Assembly: GCA_964498095.1 (NCBI GenBank)
Contig: CAZCFY010000010.1
Coordinates: forward strand, 62,001-126,000
DNA: 64,000 nucleotides
DNA from: SG-bin7 sp964498095
GTDB lineage: Bacteria; Bdellovibrionota; Bdellovibrionia; Bdellovibrionales; SG-bin7
Direction: 5' to 3'
Part shown: piece after piece, positions 1 to 8,156 of the stretch
Layout: every line of letters starts with the position of its first letter
How positions within the stretch are numbered: the stretch's first letter is position 1
The notes under the pieces: model-generated
The model's database searches: none
The model's input: the letters and a program-made list of their open reading frames with translations, nothing else
What the model was told of the DNA's origin: nothing
Translations under genes and position numbers: made by a program

Positions 1-178
1 ATTCTATAAGTGTAAGGGGTAAACCCATCCCAATTAAGTCATGAGTTAAGGCGCCAGTTCCGGGACCGACTTCAATAATATTTTTCGGCTTTAAATCTTT
101 AACCGCCGCTATGATTTTTCCAATAACGGCCTTATTTACTAGAAAATTTTGACCTAGCGAACGCTTCGGCTTAATCAT
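1..178 (-). CDS. rsmA: 16S rRNA dimethyladenosine transferase, N-terminal fragment
   Basis: Reading the minus strand from the ATG at 178 gives 59 codons before the window edge. The protein begins with KRSLGQNFLVN and has the SAM-binding motif EVGPGTGALT at about residues 39-48. Both are hallmarks of RsmA/KsgA, which dimethylates two adenines near the 3' end of 16S rRNA during small-subunit maturation. Its ATG shares four bases (ATGA) with the tsaD stop, so the two are probably translationally coupled in the pal-to-rsmA operon. The catalytic NLPY-type motif lies outside the window. Confidence 0.92.
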   Translation of the reverse strand, partial: MIKPKRSLGQNFLVNKAVIGKIIAAVKDLKPKNIIEVGPGTGALTHDLIGMGLPLTLIE

Positions 179-1218
179 TGAAAATCCGTAACGAGGGCCG
201 CCGCCGATGGGCCCAAAGATTGCGAAGAGGCCTCTCCATTTAGAAATCTTCTGAGACCGGCATAACCGATCATCGCCGCGTTATCAGTACAATAACGAAG
301 CGGCGGGATCACTAAAGTCGCTTTGACTTTTGCCGCCCATTCCTCCGCCCGCGCCCGCAAACGTGAGTTCGCACTTACACCACCCGAAATAGTTACATTC
401 GTTAACCCCGTGGACTTAAAGGCAATATCAAGTTTGTGAATTAATACATCTACGATAGCTTCTTGGTAACTGGCGCAAAGATCCGAAACTTTTTCGTGTA
501 AATCTTTTTCTGGTATCGCGGCAATAACATTCACTGCAGCTGTTTTTAAACCCGAAAAACTAAAATCAAGACTCTCTTGAGTCATCATCGCGCGCGGAAA
601 TTTAAAAGATTGTGGGCTTCCTGCTTTAGCGAGTTGGTCGACTTTGGCGCCACCAGGAAATCCCAAACCTACCTTCACCGCGAATTTGTCAAAGGCTTCT
701 CCGGCGGCGTCATCCATTGTCTGTCCGAGAATTTTATATTTTCCAATCTCCGTCGCTTTATATAAAGTCGTGTGCCCACCGCTCACCACTAAGCCTAAAA
801 AAGGAAAATCAAAACTCGCAGGAGCGGCGAACTTTTCGTCTCTTAAAAATCCTGCTAGTAAATGCCCCTCCAAGTGATTTATTCCGATAAAGGGAATGTT
901 ATGGGCCAGAGCTAAAGTTTTTGCCGTCATCAAGCCAACAAGCAATGAGCCAATTAACCCCGGTCGATTGGTTACCGCTATCCCGGCGATATCAGGCCAG
1001 GACTTCTTCGCGTCAGCAAAAACTTTTTCGATCAATGGAATTACCGTCAAAGTGTGATTACGGCTGGCAATTTCTGGAACTATGCCGCCGAAATATTTAT
1101 GTTTGTCGTCCTGACTCGCCGATGATTGCGCAACAACGAAACCTTTTTGGTCCAAAATGGCGACGGACGTGTCGTCACAGCTGGTTTCTATGGCGAGAAT
1201 GAAGCCAGTGGATTTCAT
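175..1218 (-). CDS. tsaD: tRNA N6-adenosine threonylcarbamoyltransferase TsaD
   Basis: The 347-aa product has the usual length of TsaD (Kae1/YgjD). TsaD transfers the threonylcarbamoyl group onto A37 of ANN-decoding tRNAs, working with TsaB and TsaE in the cytoplasm. The N-terminal ASKHA motif AIETSCDDT is at residues 9-17. The metal-binding NHLEGH motif gives His115 and His119, and the late SGGVSANSRLR and CTDNAAMIGYAG motifs are intact, including the expected Asp. The start codon overlaps the cpoB stop by four bases and the stop overlaps the rsmA start the same way. This pairing of t6A modification with rRNA methylation behind Tol-Pal genes suggests one operon. No anomaly is visible. Confidence 0.97.
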   Translation of the reverse strand: MKSTGFILAIETSCDDTSVAILDQKGFVVAQSSASQDDKHKYFGGIVPEIASRNHTLTVIPLIEKVFADAKKSWPDIAGIAVTNRPGLIGSLLVGLMTAKTLALAHNIPFIGINHLEGHLLAGFLRDEKFAAPASFDFPFLGLVVSGGHTTLYKATEIGKYKILGQTMDDAAGEAFDKFAVKVGLGFPGGAKVDQLAKAGSPQSFKFPRAMMTQESLDFSFSGLKTAAVNVIAAIPEKDLHEKVSDLCASYQEAIVDVLIHKLDIAFKSTGLTNVTISGGVSANSRLRARAEEWAAKVKATLVIPPLRYCTDNAAMIGYAGLRRFLNGEASSQSLGPSAAALVTDFQ

Positions 1219-1913
1219 TTATCAATTTTTTGTAACTGCGCTTGCGCCTTCTTGGCGTGAGGAGTACTTGGAAACCGATTTACCACTTCCTGATAAAAAG
1301 ATTTTGCTTGGGCGGCCTTACCCATTTGTTGGAATGCATATCCTATTTTAAAAGTTGCTTCGGCATAACGTTTGCCCGTGGGGTTTTGTTCACGGTATTT
1401 CATGTAACTCAAAATCGCCTCGCCCCAGTTACCCTTTGCGTATTCGTCTTCGCCAGTATTAAACGGACCCCGCTCTGGCCCTTTAGGATGAGATTGTGGT
1501 TTTTCTGCTTTGTTAGAGGAATCAATCGCCGCTCGCAAGTTTCGTAATTCTTCCACAATAGAATCCATGCGCTGATTTAAACCAAGACTTGCCTCTTCTA
1601 AAGTGCGCACACGGTTGGAAACCTCATTGACCTGAGTATCTCCTTGGCGGTTATGCATCTGAAGCCCACGGTCGAGAGAAGCAATCTTTGCCTCTAAAGT
1701 TTCAATGCGTCCATTAAGCCCAAGCACTTCTCCAGAGATCTCCTGCAATTTGTTTTGCGCATCGGCGCGCGTAACTTGTAATCCTTTAACTTGCTCTTGT
1801 ATTACTTTCTTTTCTTCTTGCGCCTGCATTTGGGATCGAGTTTGTAGTGGACATCCGGCGCCAGCCAGAAAAAGACTTAAAACTAAAAGTCCTAATATTT
1901 TTATGGTTCTCAT
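1215..1913 (-). CDS. cpoB: CpoB/YbgF-like Tol-Pal system protein
   Basis: This 232-aa protein has an N-terminal export signal ending in LAGAGC, so it is probably a lipoprotein, although the lipobox is not ideal. A long charged coiled coil covers about residues 30-130. A C-terminal tetratricopeptide region (FKIGYAFQQMGKAAQAKSFY) then resembles the YbgF domain. CpoB coordinates peptidoglycan synthesis with outer-membrane constriction and interacts with TolA. The order pal, DUF4398 gene, then this gene supports the assignment. The ATG shares one base with the upstream stop (TAATG). Classical CpoB is periplasmic rather than lipid-anchored, so the lipobox would be a lineage difference. Confidence 0.85.
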   Translation of the reverse strand: MRTIKILGLLVLSLFLAGAGCPLQTRSQMQAQEEKKVIQEQVKGLQVTRADAQNKLQEISGEVLGLNGRIETLEAKIASLDRGLQMHNRQGDTQVNEVSNRVRTLEEASLGLNQRMDSIVEELRNLRAAIDSSNKAEKPQSHPKGPERGPFNTGEDEYAKGNWGEAILSYMKYREQNPTGKRYAEATFKIGYAFQQMGKAAQAKSFYQEVVNRFPSTPHAKKAQAQLQKIDK

Positions 1914-2260
1914 TAAAAAACCTCCCCTGACCGCAAACGCTGTAAGCGCGCTGAGTTTTCGGCACGTTCCGCATTTTGCCGGGCTCTTACGAAGGCCGCT
2001 TGCGCTGGTCCGAAACTTTTTTGCTCGTAAAGGTCTTCACCTTCTTTAAATGCCGTCAAAGCTCTGTTCCAATAACCAACGGCAACCTTTGGTGCACCCG
2101 AAGCTTTAGCGGCCTCGATGGCAATACTGGCCATCGCATAATCGTCATTAGGGGGCATACCAGGACAGCCCCCCAAAGTCACGGTCAGACAACTTACGAC
2201 TAAGAACTTATAGAATTTACTGTGGAAGTGGAACAAAGTTAGCGCGACGGTTTTTCGCAT
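1913..2260 (-). CDS. DUF4398-type lipoprotein
   Basis: The 115-aa product has a long basic signal sequence ending in the lipobox TLGGC, followed by a helical segment with YWNRALTAFKEGEDLYEQ and Ala-rich repeats. These resemble the DUF4398 family, short envelope proteins with one or two TPR-like helices that often sit next to OmpA/Pal genes. The ATG at 2260 lies 44 bases inside the 3' end of pal. No later start codon precedes the lipobox, so the overlap seems real. It is co-transcribed with pal and cpoB. A role in the Tol-Pal envelope machinery is inferred from position only. Confidence 0.75.
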   Translation of the reverse strand: MRKTVALTLFHFHSKFYKFLVVSCLTVTLGGCPGMPPNDDYAMASIAIEAAKASGAPKVAVGYWNRALTAFKEGEDLYEQKSFGPAQAAFVRARQNAERAENSARLQRLRSGEVF

Positions 2261-2735
2261 AGGACTGATCCGAATCGCCCTTATCTACGGGTTTTTCTTT
2301 GCCATAGCTAATAATTTTTAATCGGTCGCCTTCAATGCCGAGACCCACCAAAAAATCTTTCGTGGCGCGCGCGCGGCGTTCGCCTAATGCGAAGTTATAT
2401 TCGACAGAACCACGTTCATCACAATGACCCTCAATTTGAATTGGTGTTTTTGGATTCGCTTTAATCCAATCCGCATTTTTTGAAAGTAACTCGCGGCCCT
2501 GATTGTTGATTGTGGCTTTATCATAATCAAATTGGATCGTGTAAAGTCCATTCAGCGCACCGCAATCACTGCCGCATGGATCGTGAGTAATCGCTGTCGA
2601 ACCTACGCTTTCAGGACCACCGCCACCGGTTGATCCAGAAGTCGCACCTGCGTCTGCACCTTCTGGTTTTTTGTCTTTAGAAGGACAGCCCATCAATAAT
2701 AATCCCATCATGGCTACCGCTAAAATTTTTTTCAT
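2217..2735 (-). CDS. pal: Peptidoglycan-associated lipoprotein Pal
   Basis: The 172-aa protein starts with a lipoprotein signal ending in LLLMGC. A Gly/Ser-rich linker follows, then a C-terminal OmpA-like domain from about residue 65. The domain carries IQIEGHCDERGSVEYNFALG and a run of arginines, the signature that binds meso-diaminopimelate in peptidoglycan. Pal tethers the outer membrane to the wall and works with the Tol energised complex. A strong ribosome-binding site (AAGGAGATAGCG) precedes the ATG. It is the first gene of the minus-strand operon here. The tolQRAB genes are not next to it, because the divergent neighbour is an unrelated outer-membrane protein. Confidence 0.96.
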   Translation of the reverse strand: MKKILAVAMMGLLLMGCPSKDKKPEGADAGATSGSTGGGGPESVGSTAITHDPCGSDCGALNGLYTIQFDYDKATINNQGRELLSKNADWIKANPKTPIQIEGHCDERGSVEYNFALGERRARATKDFLVGLGIEGDRLKIISYGKEKPVDKGDSDQSYAKNRRANFVPLPQ

Positions 2736-2819
2736 CGCTATCTCCTTGCAATTAGTCCTGAATATTTATTCCCTCTTATTTTCGTTAGGGTTTTTTTTAT
2801 TGTCAAATAAAGGATTTAA

Positions 2820-5684
2820 ATGAATGATCAATTACTATTTATTATGCCATTTCTAGCCCCTCTGCTTACCCTTTTATCATTGAGTACCGCTAATGCCGTG
2901 AATCCGGCGATAGAATGGAAATCCATAAGAACCCCACACTTTGAAGTCATTTATGATGCAAAACAACATCAATTGGCCCTGCAATACGCTAATTATGCTG
3001 AATATTCTTATTCGCTTTTGGCCCCTATATTTAAAGAATATCCCGGTAAAACGGTCTTAGTAATTGATGATAGCTCGGACCAAGCCAATGGTTACGCAAC
3101 TCGCTTACCTTATCCCTTGATAAATGCCCGGCCCGTTTTACCCGAACATAGCGAAACCATCGGGATGTATGGTAACTGGGGTTACGAACTCATCTTGCAC
3201 GAGTACACGCATATTTTAAGTTTTGAACCCGCGCACGGGGTTGTGCGTCCCTTGCGTTGGATATTCGGCTCCATTATGAGCCCCAATCTCGTGTTACCTC
3301 GCTGGTGGCTCGAAGGGCTGGCCGTAAAAACGGAAACTGATTTTAGCGAATGGGGTCGGCTACGCTCAAACTCTCAGGAGGCCGTACTGCGCGCTCTGAC
3401 ACTTGAAAATAAATTAAAATATGAGGATATTGCCCGCGCGAATGAATCTGGAATATTAGAATATCCTTTTGGTTCAAGACCGTATTTATTTGGCAGCCTT
3501 ATGTGGCAAAAGATGATCGAAGAAAAGGGCTACGAAGGCGCTTTTACCCTCGCCCAACGCCATTCATCACGCATCCCCTTTGTATTCTTGGACACACCTC
3601 CGAACGAAGTGTTCGGCCGCAATTATGTTTCTATCTTTGACCCGCTGATAAAAGAAACTCAAACCAAAGCCCAAACGCAAATAGAAACTATTAAAAAGAA
3701 CCCGCGCTTGGAACCCCGAGAAATTCCACTTGAAGGATTAAGCAGCACTCACCCCGACGTTAGTCCAGACGAAAAAAAGTTAGCTTATGTTACGCGTGGT
3801 CATAATTGGACCGCAGAAATCATAGTAGTAGACGGTAGTACAACTTTAACCTCGGGCAAAGACCGCGTCGGTAATATCTCGCGCTTAAGCTGGCATCCAA
3901 ATTCAAAAAAAATAATCTACGATAAAGTGGGCGCTGACAGCGACCGTTATAATGTTTACTTCGATATTTATGAGCGCGACATCGAGGATTTTAAAAAAGA
4001 AAAACAACTCACCAAGGCGGCCCGCGCTCAGCAGCCCGCCTATTCCCCGGATGGTTCACTGATTGTTTACGTGCAAATTGGTCCCGGCACAAATGCACTA
4101 GGACTCATGAAGTCTGATGGCAGTGAACCAAAGATAATTTATGCCCCACCACTGCAACACCGATTAAACAATCCTGAATTTATAAGTAGCGATGAGATAA
4201 TTTTTTCCGAGCGCAATCTCAAAGGCGAAGAAAGACTTACGATATTAAATCTAACACGCAATAAATTTCGGCGCGTACTTACCGAGTACGATCCCGCTTA
4301 TCATCCCCGCAAAACGCGCGCGGGAGTCATCTTTGTTTCGGAAGTCAGTGGTGTAGCTAACGCCTATTTGGCTGACGCCAATTTCGTTAAAGCGTCAGCG
4401 CTGACGAATTCATTTACCCGAATTAATCACGCGGAATTAAATACGACGGAAAAAAAATTATACTTATCTGAACTCACAGGCCGTGGCACGCGCGTAGTGA
4501 GCGCCGACTATTGGCCGAATCTAAATTTAAAACCACCTAAAATTCCCGGGCCGACAATACCTGTAAAAACAAAATTACCGGAAGCGGAAATTGATGAACA
4601 GCTGAAATCAAATACTACAAAGTACGAAATCGGCGATTACTATGCTTACCGCTACATGCTGCCGTCTTATTGGTTACCTTTTATTTACCCCTTAACTGAC
4701 GGTGTTTTGATTCAGGCCATGACTTCCAACTCTGATCCTTTGGGTAAACACCTCTACAGCGGTCTTTTCACTTACAATACCGCCAATTCCGGTGCCGGCG
4801 CTTATGTTTCTTATTTAAATAATCAGACCATACTTCCCCTAACCTTTTCCTATGCAAATTACGAAGAATATTTACTGAGCTCGTCAACACCACGAAAAAA
4901 TCAAACCGCCTTTGTCGGTACAAATACAAATATTTATAATTTACCCAAGAAGTGGCAGCTCGGCGCCGGTTGGTATTATAGTCAACGTGATGTGGGCATA
5001 GAAATTATTCGCACCGGACCAAAAATCGCCGTCTCTTATAATACAACTTCGCAAAAAGGCGAGGAAATCTCTCCCGAAAACGGCAATGCCGCACTCGTCG
5101 GCTACACGCACTACTACGCTGCCGAACCCACGGCAAATCGGCTGGATTATGACGAATACAACTTAGAACTTACCAATTATTTTTCAAAGTGGTTTCCCGA
5201 AAGACATGTGCTTTATTCGCATTTCAAGGGCGTTTATGCCAATTACCCGAGTTCAGTTATAGCCGGGTCGACGACAGCCGGGGCCGCTTATCAGTCAACG
5301 ATTGTGGCTGGGGACTTTATGATGCGCGGTTATCCTTCTGGCGCATTTTTAGGAACGAAAATCGCCAACCTCAATTTGGAATATAGGTTTCCCCTCATGA
5401 AAATTAATCGCGGGGCTGGGCTTACTCCATTTTTTGCCAAACGCATGCATGGACGCTTTTTCGTTGATGCTATTATTTTAGATGGCCTCTTTTTTGATAC
5501 CCAGCGCGACGGCTATTACCGCACGAACATTCAAAAAGGCTATAGCGGCGTAGGAGCCGAAATTCATCTAGAAACAAATACCTTCTTTTATTTACCCTTG
5601 GACCTCTATTTCGGTGTCTACTATGGTACGGATGAGACCGTCAGTGGCGGCGGTGTCATTCCATTTTTTGGGCTGACCCTTTAG
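2820..5684 (+). CDS. Outer-membrane protein with gluzincin-like head, TolB-type propeller and surface-antigen barrel
   Basis: This 954-aa exported protein (signal peptide about residues 1-26) has three parts. The first is a peptidase MA/M1-like region with HEYTH at residues 127-131 and the downstream WWLEGLAVKTE, whose Glu165 is the expected third zinc ligand. The second, at about residues 300-560, is a series of TolB/WD-like propeller repeats such as HPDVSPDEKKLAYV and QPAYSPDGSLIVYV. The third is a C-terminal beta-rich region with RGYPSGAFLGTKIANLNLEY, like the bacterial surface antigen (Omp85/D15) barrel. It is therefore probably anchored in the outer membrane with a zinc peptidase-like domain. 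An AAGGA site precedes the ATG. The substrate is unknown. Confidence 0.8.
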   Translation: MNDQLLFIMPFLAPLLTLLSLSTANAVNPAIEWKSIRTPHFEVIYDAKQHQLALQYANYAEYSYSLLAPIFKEYPGKTVLVIDDSSDQANGYATRLPYPLINARPVLPEHSETIGMYGNWGYELILHEYTHILSFEPAHGVVRPLRWIFGSIMSPNLVLPRWWLEGLAVKTETDFSEWGRLRSNSQEAVLRALTLENKLKYEDIARANESGILEYPFGSRPYLFGSLMWQKMIEEKGYEGAFTLAQRHSSRIPFVFLDTPPNEVFGRNYVSIFDPLIKETQTKAQTQIETIKKNPRLEPREIPLEGLSSTHPDVSPDEKKLAYVTRGHNWTAEIIVVDGSTTLTSGKDRVGNISRLSWHPNSKKIIYDKVGADSDRYNVYFDIYERDIEDFKKEKQLTKAARAQQPAYSPDGSLIVYVQIGPGTNALGLMKSDGSEPKIIYAPPLQHRLNNPEFISSDEIIFSERNLKGEERLTILNLTRNKFRRVLTEYDPAYHPRKTRAGVIFVSEVSGVANAYLADANFVKASALTNSFTRINHAELNTTEKKLYLSELTGRGTRVVSADYWPNLNLKPPKIPGPTIPVKTKLPEAEIDEQLKSNTTKYEIGDYYAYRYMLPSYWLPFIYPLTDGVLIQAMTSNSDPLGKHLYSGLFTYNTANSGAGAYVSYLNNQTILPLTFSYANYEEYLLSSSTPRKNQTAFVGTNTNIYNLPKKWQLGAGWYYSQRDVGIEIIRTGPKIAVSYNTTSQKGEEISPENGNAALVGYTHYYAAEPTANRLDYDEYNLELTNYFSKWFPERHVLYSHFKGVYANYPSSVIAGSTTAGAAYQSTIVAGDFMMRGYPSGAFLGTKIANLNLEYRFPLMKINRGAGLTPFFAKRMHGRFFVDAIILDGLFFDTQRDGYYRTNIQKGYSGVGAEIHLETNTFFYLPLDLYFGVYYGTDETVSGGGVIPFFGLTL

Positions 5685-5758
5685 TAACAGTACGCTAATA
5701 TTGAGGCTTGACAAAAATCACTGTGACTTGGGATCGTTAAATAACGGGGGATTAACCT

Positions 5759-6256
5759 ATGGATAAACTATCTTGGCTTAAAGATTTAATTCGTGCCGAT
5801 CAAGAAATGGAAGATTCTGGCGTTATCGACCCCAATGCGGGCTACAATCCGGATGCCGAAGTTGCCGAAGAAACCGCGCAATTTCTTTTTGATTTAAAAG
5901 ACACCTTTGTTGAGTTTATATCCGCATTTAATCAGATGAAAGCCAATCCCCAAGGTCGCATTAAAATTTATTCGATTTCAAAAACGCGCGCTGACTTTAT
6001 GCTTTTTCGCAACGGTTACAAAGCTATTTTCTCTATGAAGGAGCCCGGCAAAGTCGGCGTTAGTTTTTCCCACGTGGGCACTTCGTTTTTTATTCCCGGA
6101 AAAGAACAAGAACTACAGCGCGTCCACGAGGATATTCTCGAATCGCAAACGGGCGCATTCGGAAAAATTACTTGGAGCTTCCAGGGTTACCCCATCAACA
6201 TCGAACACATGGTAAAATACTACCTCACCCGCTTCATCCGCGAGAGCGTTAAATAA
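5759..6256 (+). CDS. Conserved-type hypothetical protein
   Basis: The 165-aa protein has no signal peptide or membrane segment, so it is probably cytoplasmic. It starts with an acidic helical segment (residues 1-45), then a mixed alpha/beta region with RIKIYSISKTRADFMLFRNG and a C-terminal amphipathic end (MVKYYLTRFIRESVK). I do not recognise the family. A GGGGGA ribosome-binding site precedes the ATG, and a TTGACA-like box lies at 5707-5712. It is alone on the plus strand, and its stop codon directly abuts the first REP-like repeat of the transposase locus. Codon use looks like that of the neighbouring genes. Confidence 0.75.
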   Translation: MDKLSWLKDLIRADQEMEDSGVIDPNAGYNPDAEVAEETAQFLFDLKDTFVEFISAFNQMKANPQGRIKIYSISKTRADFMLFRNGYKAIFSMKEPGKVGVSFSHVGTSFFIPGKEQELQRVHEDILESQTGAFGKITWSFQGYPINIEHMVKYYLTRFIRESVK

Positions 6257-6292
6257 AGGTGCCTGACACCAAATCAAGTCCATAGCGCGTCA
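6255..6292 (-). repeat. REP-like repeat, left copy (inverted)
   Basis: The reverse complement reads TGACGCG, then ATGGACTTGATTTGGTGTC, then AGGCACCTTT, matching the two copies at 7002 and 7148 over about 37 bases with few differences. GGTGT and GCACC form a short imperfect hairpin with a CAG loop. It lies just after the 165-aa gene and holds the stop codon of the RAYT gene in its TGACGCG end. Flanking repeats in opposite orientation are typical of REPtron-type RAYT loci. Confidence 0.85.
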
Positions 6293-6925
6293 AATTAAGG
6301 AATTTTCCCATGGATTTTTTCGTTGATTGATTTTCGGAAGTTTAAAATCTTTCTTCTTTAAAGCAATTTTAACCGAATCGTAAGCTACTTTCGACGGTTC
6401 TGTATTTAACCATTCCAAAGTGCGTTCAATTCCACCTTCAAATAACGTGTCATCGGGCGTTAAGGGGATAAATAACTTTCGCTTTCCTAGTAAACCAAAC
6501 AAAGTACTGAATTCGTAATCTTGCACTAGCGCGGCTATCCCCGCCGAAACGGGATTTCGATAAATATATTTGTAGCAATTCAAATAATTCCAGTGACTTC
6601 CCAACCGACTCCGAAAATAGCGAGAGCCCCAAATTTGGTTTTTTCTTCCGGATTTTTTCTGTAACTCGCGAGACGTGGAACCATTAAAAAATTGCATTGA
6701 GTCACTTAGATTTGCCTCTGGAGCTTTTGCAATCAGATGGTAATGGTTGCTCATCAATACAAAAGCAAAGATTTGTATAGAGAACATATGATTAAGACAG
6801 TGTAAGTGCTCTTCCATCGTAAGCCATACCTCTTCGATTGGTATGTCATACCAGTCCCTGTTACGGGTTCGTGCACAAATGTGATAAGGAGAGGTAGGGT
6901 CGATAATGAATTTAGATCTAGACAT
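6290..6925 (-). mobile_element. REP-associated tyrosine transposase (RAYT, Y1_Tnp)
   Basis: The 211-aa coding sequence carries the HUH metal-binding motif in FVLMSNHYHLIAKAPEA (about residues 56-72). The catalytic tyrosine region is NCYKYIYRNPVSAG, about residues 119-132. This places it in the Y1/IS200-like transposase family. RAYTs nick single-stranded REP hairpins and are usually domesticated single-copy genes that maintain REP sequences rather than selfish elements. The gene is intact. It is flanked by one inverted and two direct copies of a 37-40 bp repeat, and its TGA stop is supplied by the left copy. Codon use is slightly more AT-rich than in neighbours, consistent with acquisition. 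Confidence 0.93.
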
Positions 6926-6981
6926 AAGCTCACGGAATGCAAAGACATTACATTCCCCGAATTCTTTCTATGGCTTAATCT

Positions 6982-7041
6982 CGCAGAAATTCCGTCCGAG
7001 ATGACGCGGGATGGACTTGATTTGGTGTCGGGCACCTTTTT
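6982..7041 (+). repeat. REP-like repeat, right copy 1
   Basis: The core at 7002-7041 (TGACGCGGGATGGACTTGAT, then TTGGTGTCGGGCACC and a T-run) is nearly identical to the copy at 7148-7186 and inverted relative to 6255-6292. Similarity to right copy 2 starts earlier, at CGCA near 6982, with a shared TCCGTCC. The T-run after GGCACC makes it look like a weak terminator. The gene-free stretch from 6926 to 7265 is mostly these repeats plus the upstream region of the RAYT gene. Confidence 0.85.
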
Positions 7042-7127
7042 CACCCCGTGATGCAACTACCCACGTCGGTATCATTTTCCATGATTCAATTCGTCACCTT
7101 TTTCATAGGCCCATTATTTGAATTATC

Positions 7128-7186
7128 CGCAAGAGATCCGTCCAATATGACGCGGGATGGACTTGATTTGGTGTCGGGCACCTTTT
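7128..7186 (+). repeat. REP-like repeat, right copy 2
   Basis: The core at 7148-7186 repeats right copy 1 with a 146-base offset, again with CGC, TCCGTCC and ATGACGCGGGATGG before the GGTGTCGGGCACC hairpin and T-run. It is in direct orientation to copy 1 and inverted to the left copy. It ends about 80 bases before the lipoprotein start at 7266, so it could affect that gene's leader. Confidence 0.85.
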
Positions 7187-7265
7187 CGGGGCCAAATTGC
7201 GTCACGGTGTAAAGGAATTAGACATGAAAAAGTTCAGTCTCATAACGATGTATATAGGAGAGAAT

Positions 7266-7868
7266 ATGAAAAATTTATTACTTGTTACTTTCGTAATATT
7301 GGGAGTTGCCTGTGGCGGTCGCGAGAATAGACCCGCAGCAAAGCCACCCGTTGACTCAAAATCAACGCCGCAAGTACCCGCTGACTCCAGAAACTTGGAA
7401 ACAAAAGATGGAAATCCCGCTGACACATCCGCTGGCGGGCAACAACAGCAACCGGCGCCGGAAGAAGTTAAGATCACCGCTCACAGCGAAAAAAAGCTGC
7501 GCGCAGTACCTACTTCGCAGGATTCTGAAATTATGATCGGCACTTTAGAGGGTGAATTAACCGTTGACGCCATGGAACCCGCTAACGCCAACGCCCGTCT
7601 TTTAGTTAACGCCGAAAGTGTCGCAGTATCCTCACCGGACTTAGGAAAATGCCGTTTGGAAGCGGTGAATTTTACCGAGATTAAAGAAGGAAAAATAAAG
7701 TTCACTCTAATCGGAACCGACAAAAAATCCGAACTTCCCGGTGGCTGCTTCGAAAAGCTCGTTACTATGGCCGAGGGCGGCTTTGTCGTACAATTTAACA
7801 ATGTACCTACAGATAGACTCAGCCTTGGCAAAATTAAAACCGTTTATCTTAAAGTCGTCATTAAATAG
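7266..7868 (+). CDS. Small lipoprotein of unknown function
   Basis: The 200-aa product begins MKNLLLVTFVILGVACGG, a lipoprotein-type signal. A Pro/Gln/Asp-rich linker (about residues 20-75) then leads to a beta-rich C-terminal domain with conserved-looking Cys residues near GKCRLEAVNF and LPGGCFEKLV. The reading frame opens at 7197, but the ATG at 7266 is preceded by AGGAGAGAAT and begins the signal peptide, so it is the better start. No family is recognised. The order of signal, low-complexity linker and compact domain suggests an envelope-tethered protein. It lies just after REP-like repeats and faces convergent genes. Confidence 0.75.
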   Translation: MKNLLLVTFVILGVACGGRENRPAAKPPVDSKSTPQVPADSRNLETKDGNPADTSAGGQQQQPAPEEVKITAHSEKKLRAVPTSQDSEIMIGTLEGELTVDAMEPANANARLLVNAESVAVSSPDLGKCRLEAVNFTEIKEGKIKFTLIGTDKKSELPGGCFEKLVTMAEGGFVVQFNNVPTDRLSLGKIKTVYLKVVIK

Positions 7869-7902
7869 AGTGCGCTATTTACCAAAAGAGACGTCGGTAC
7901 TT

Positions 7903-8148
7903 TTAGGCTTCGATTTTTAAACCCAAAAAGTTCTGGCGGTCCATGGGCTGCAACTGAAATTTTAGAGGGATAGTGGAAAGTACGCGCAGTACAACCCATT
8001 GTCCCTTTTTAAATTTTCGTCTTGTATCGTTGATCACCCGAAGAAGATCGCCACGGAAGCTGACGATCACGCTAGAATCTAAATGTACCTCATGAACTTG
8101 CGCACGCAACATCTGACCCACGGTCAGCGTAGGTATTGTGAACTTCAT
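7903..8148 (-). CDS. Small beta-rich protein, possibly FliK-like fold
   Basis: The 81-aa protein has no signal peptide. Its pattern (VGQMLRAQVHEVHLDSSVIV, then FKKGQWVVLRVLSTIPLKFQL) resembles the small beta domain found inside FliK-type hook-length proteins and related flagellar ORFs. This is a resemblance of pattern only. It lies nine bases after a DUF2802 gene, a family that occurs in flagellar clusters, and has an AAGGAGG-like site before its ATG, so the two are probably co-transcribed. A cytoplasmic flagellar role is possible but unproven. Confidence 0.65.
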   Translation of the reverse strand: MKFTIPTLTVGQMLRAQVHEVHLDSSVIVSFRGDLLRVINDTRRKFKKGQWVVLRVLSTIPLKFQLQPMDRQNFLGLKIEA

Positions 8149-8156
8149 AGCCTCCT

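Noticed and set aside
5707..5745. TTGACA box as a sigma-70 promoter for the 165-aa gene
   Set aside because: The -35 is perfect, but no good -10 lies at 16-18 bases, so I did not list it as a promoter.
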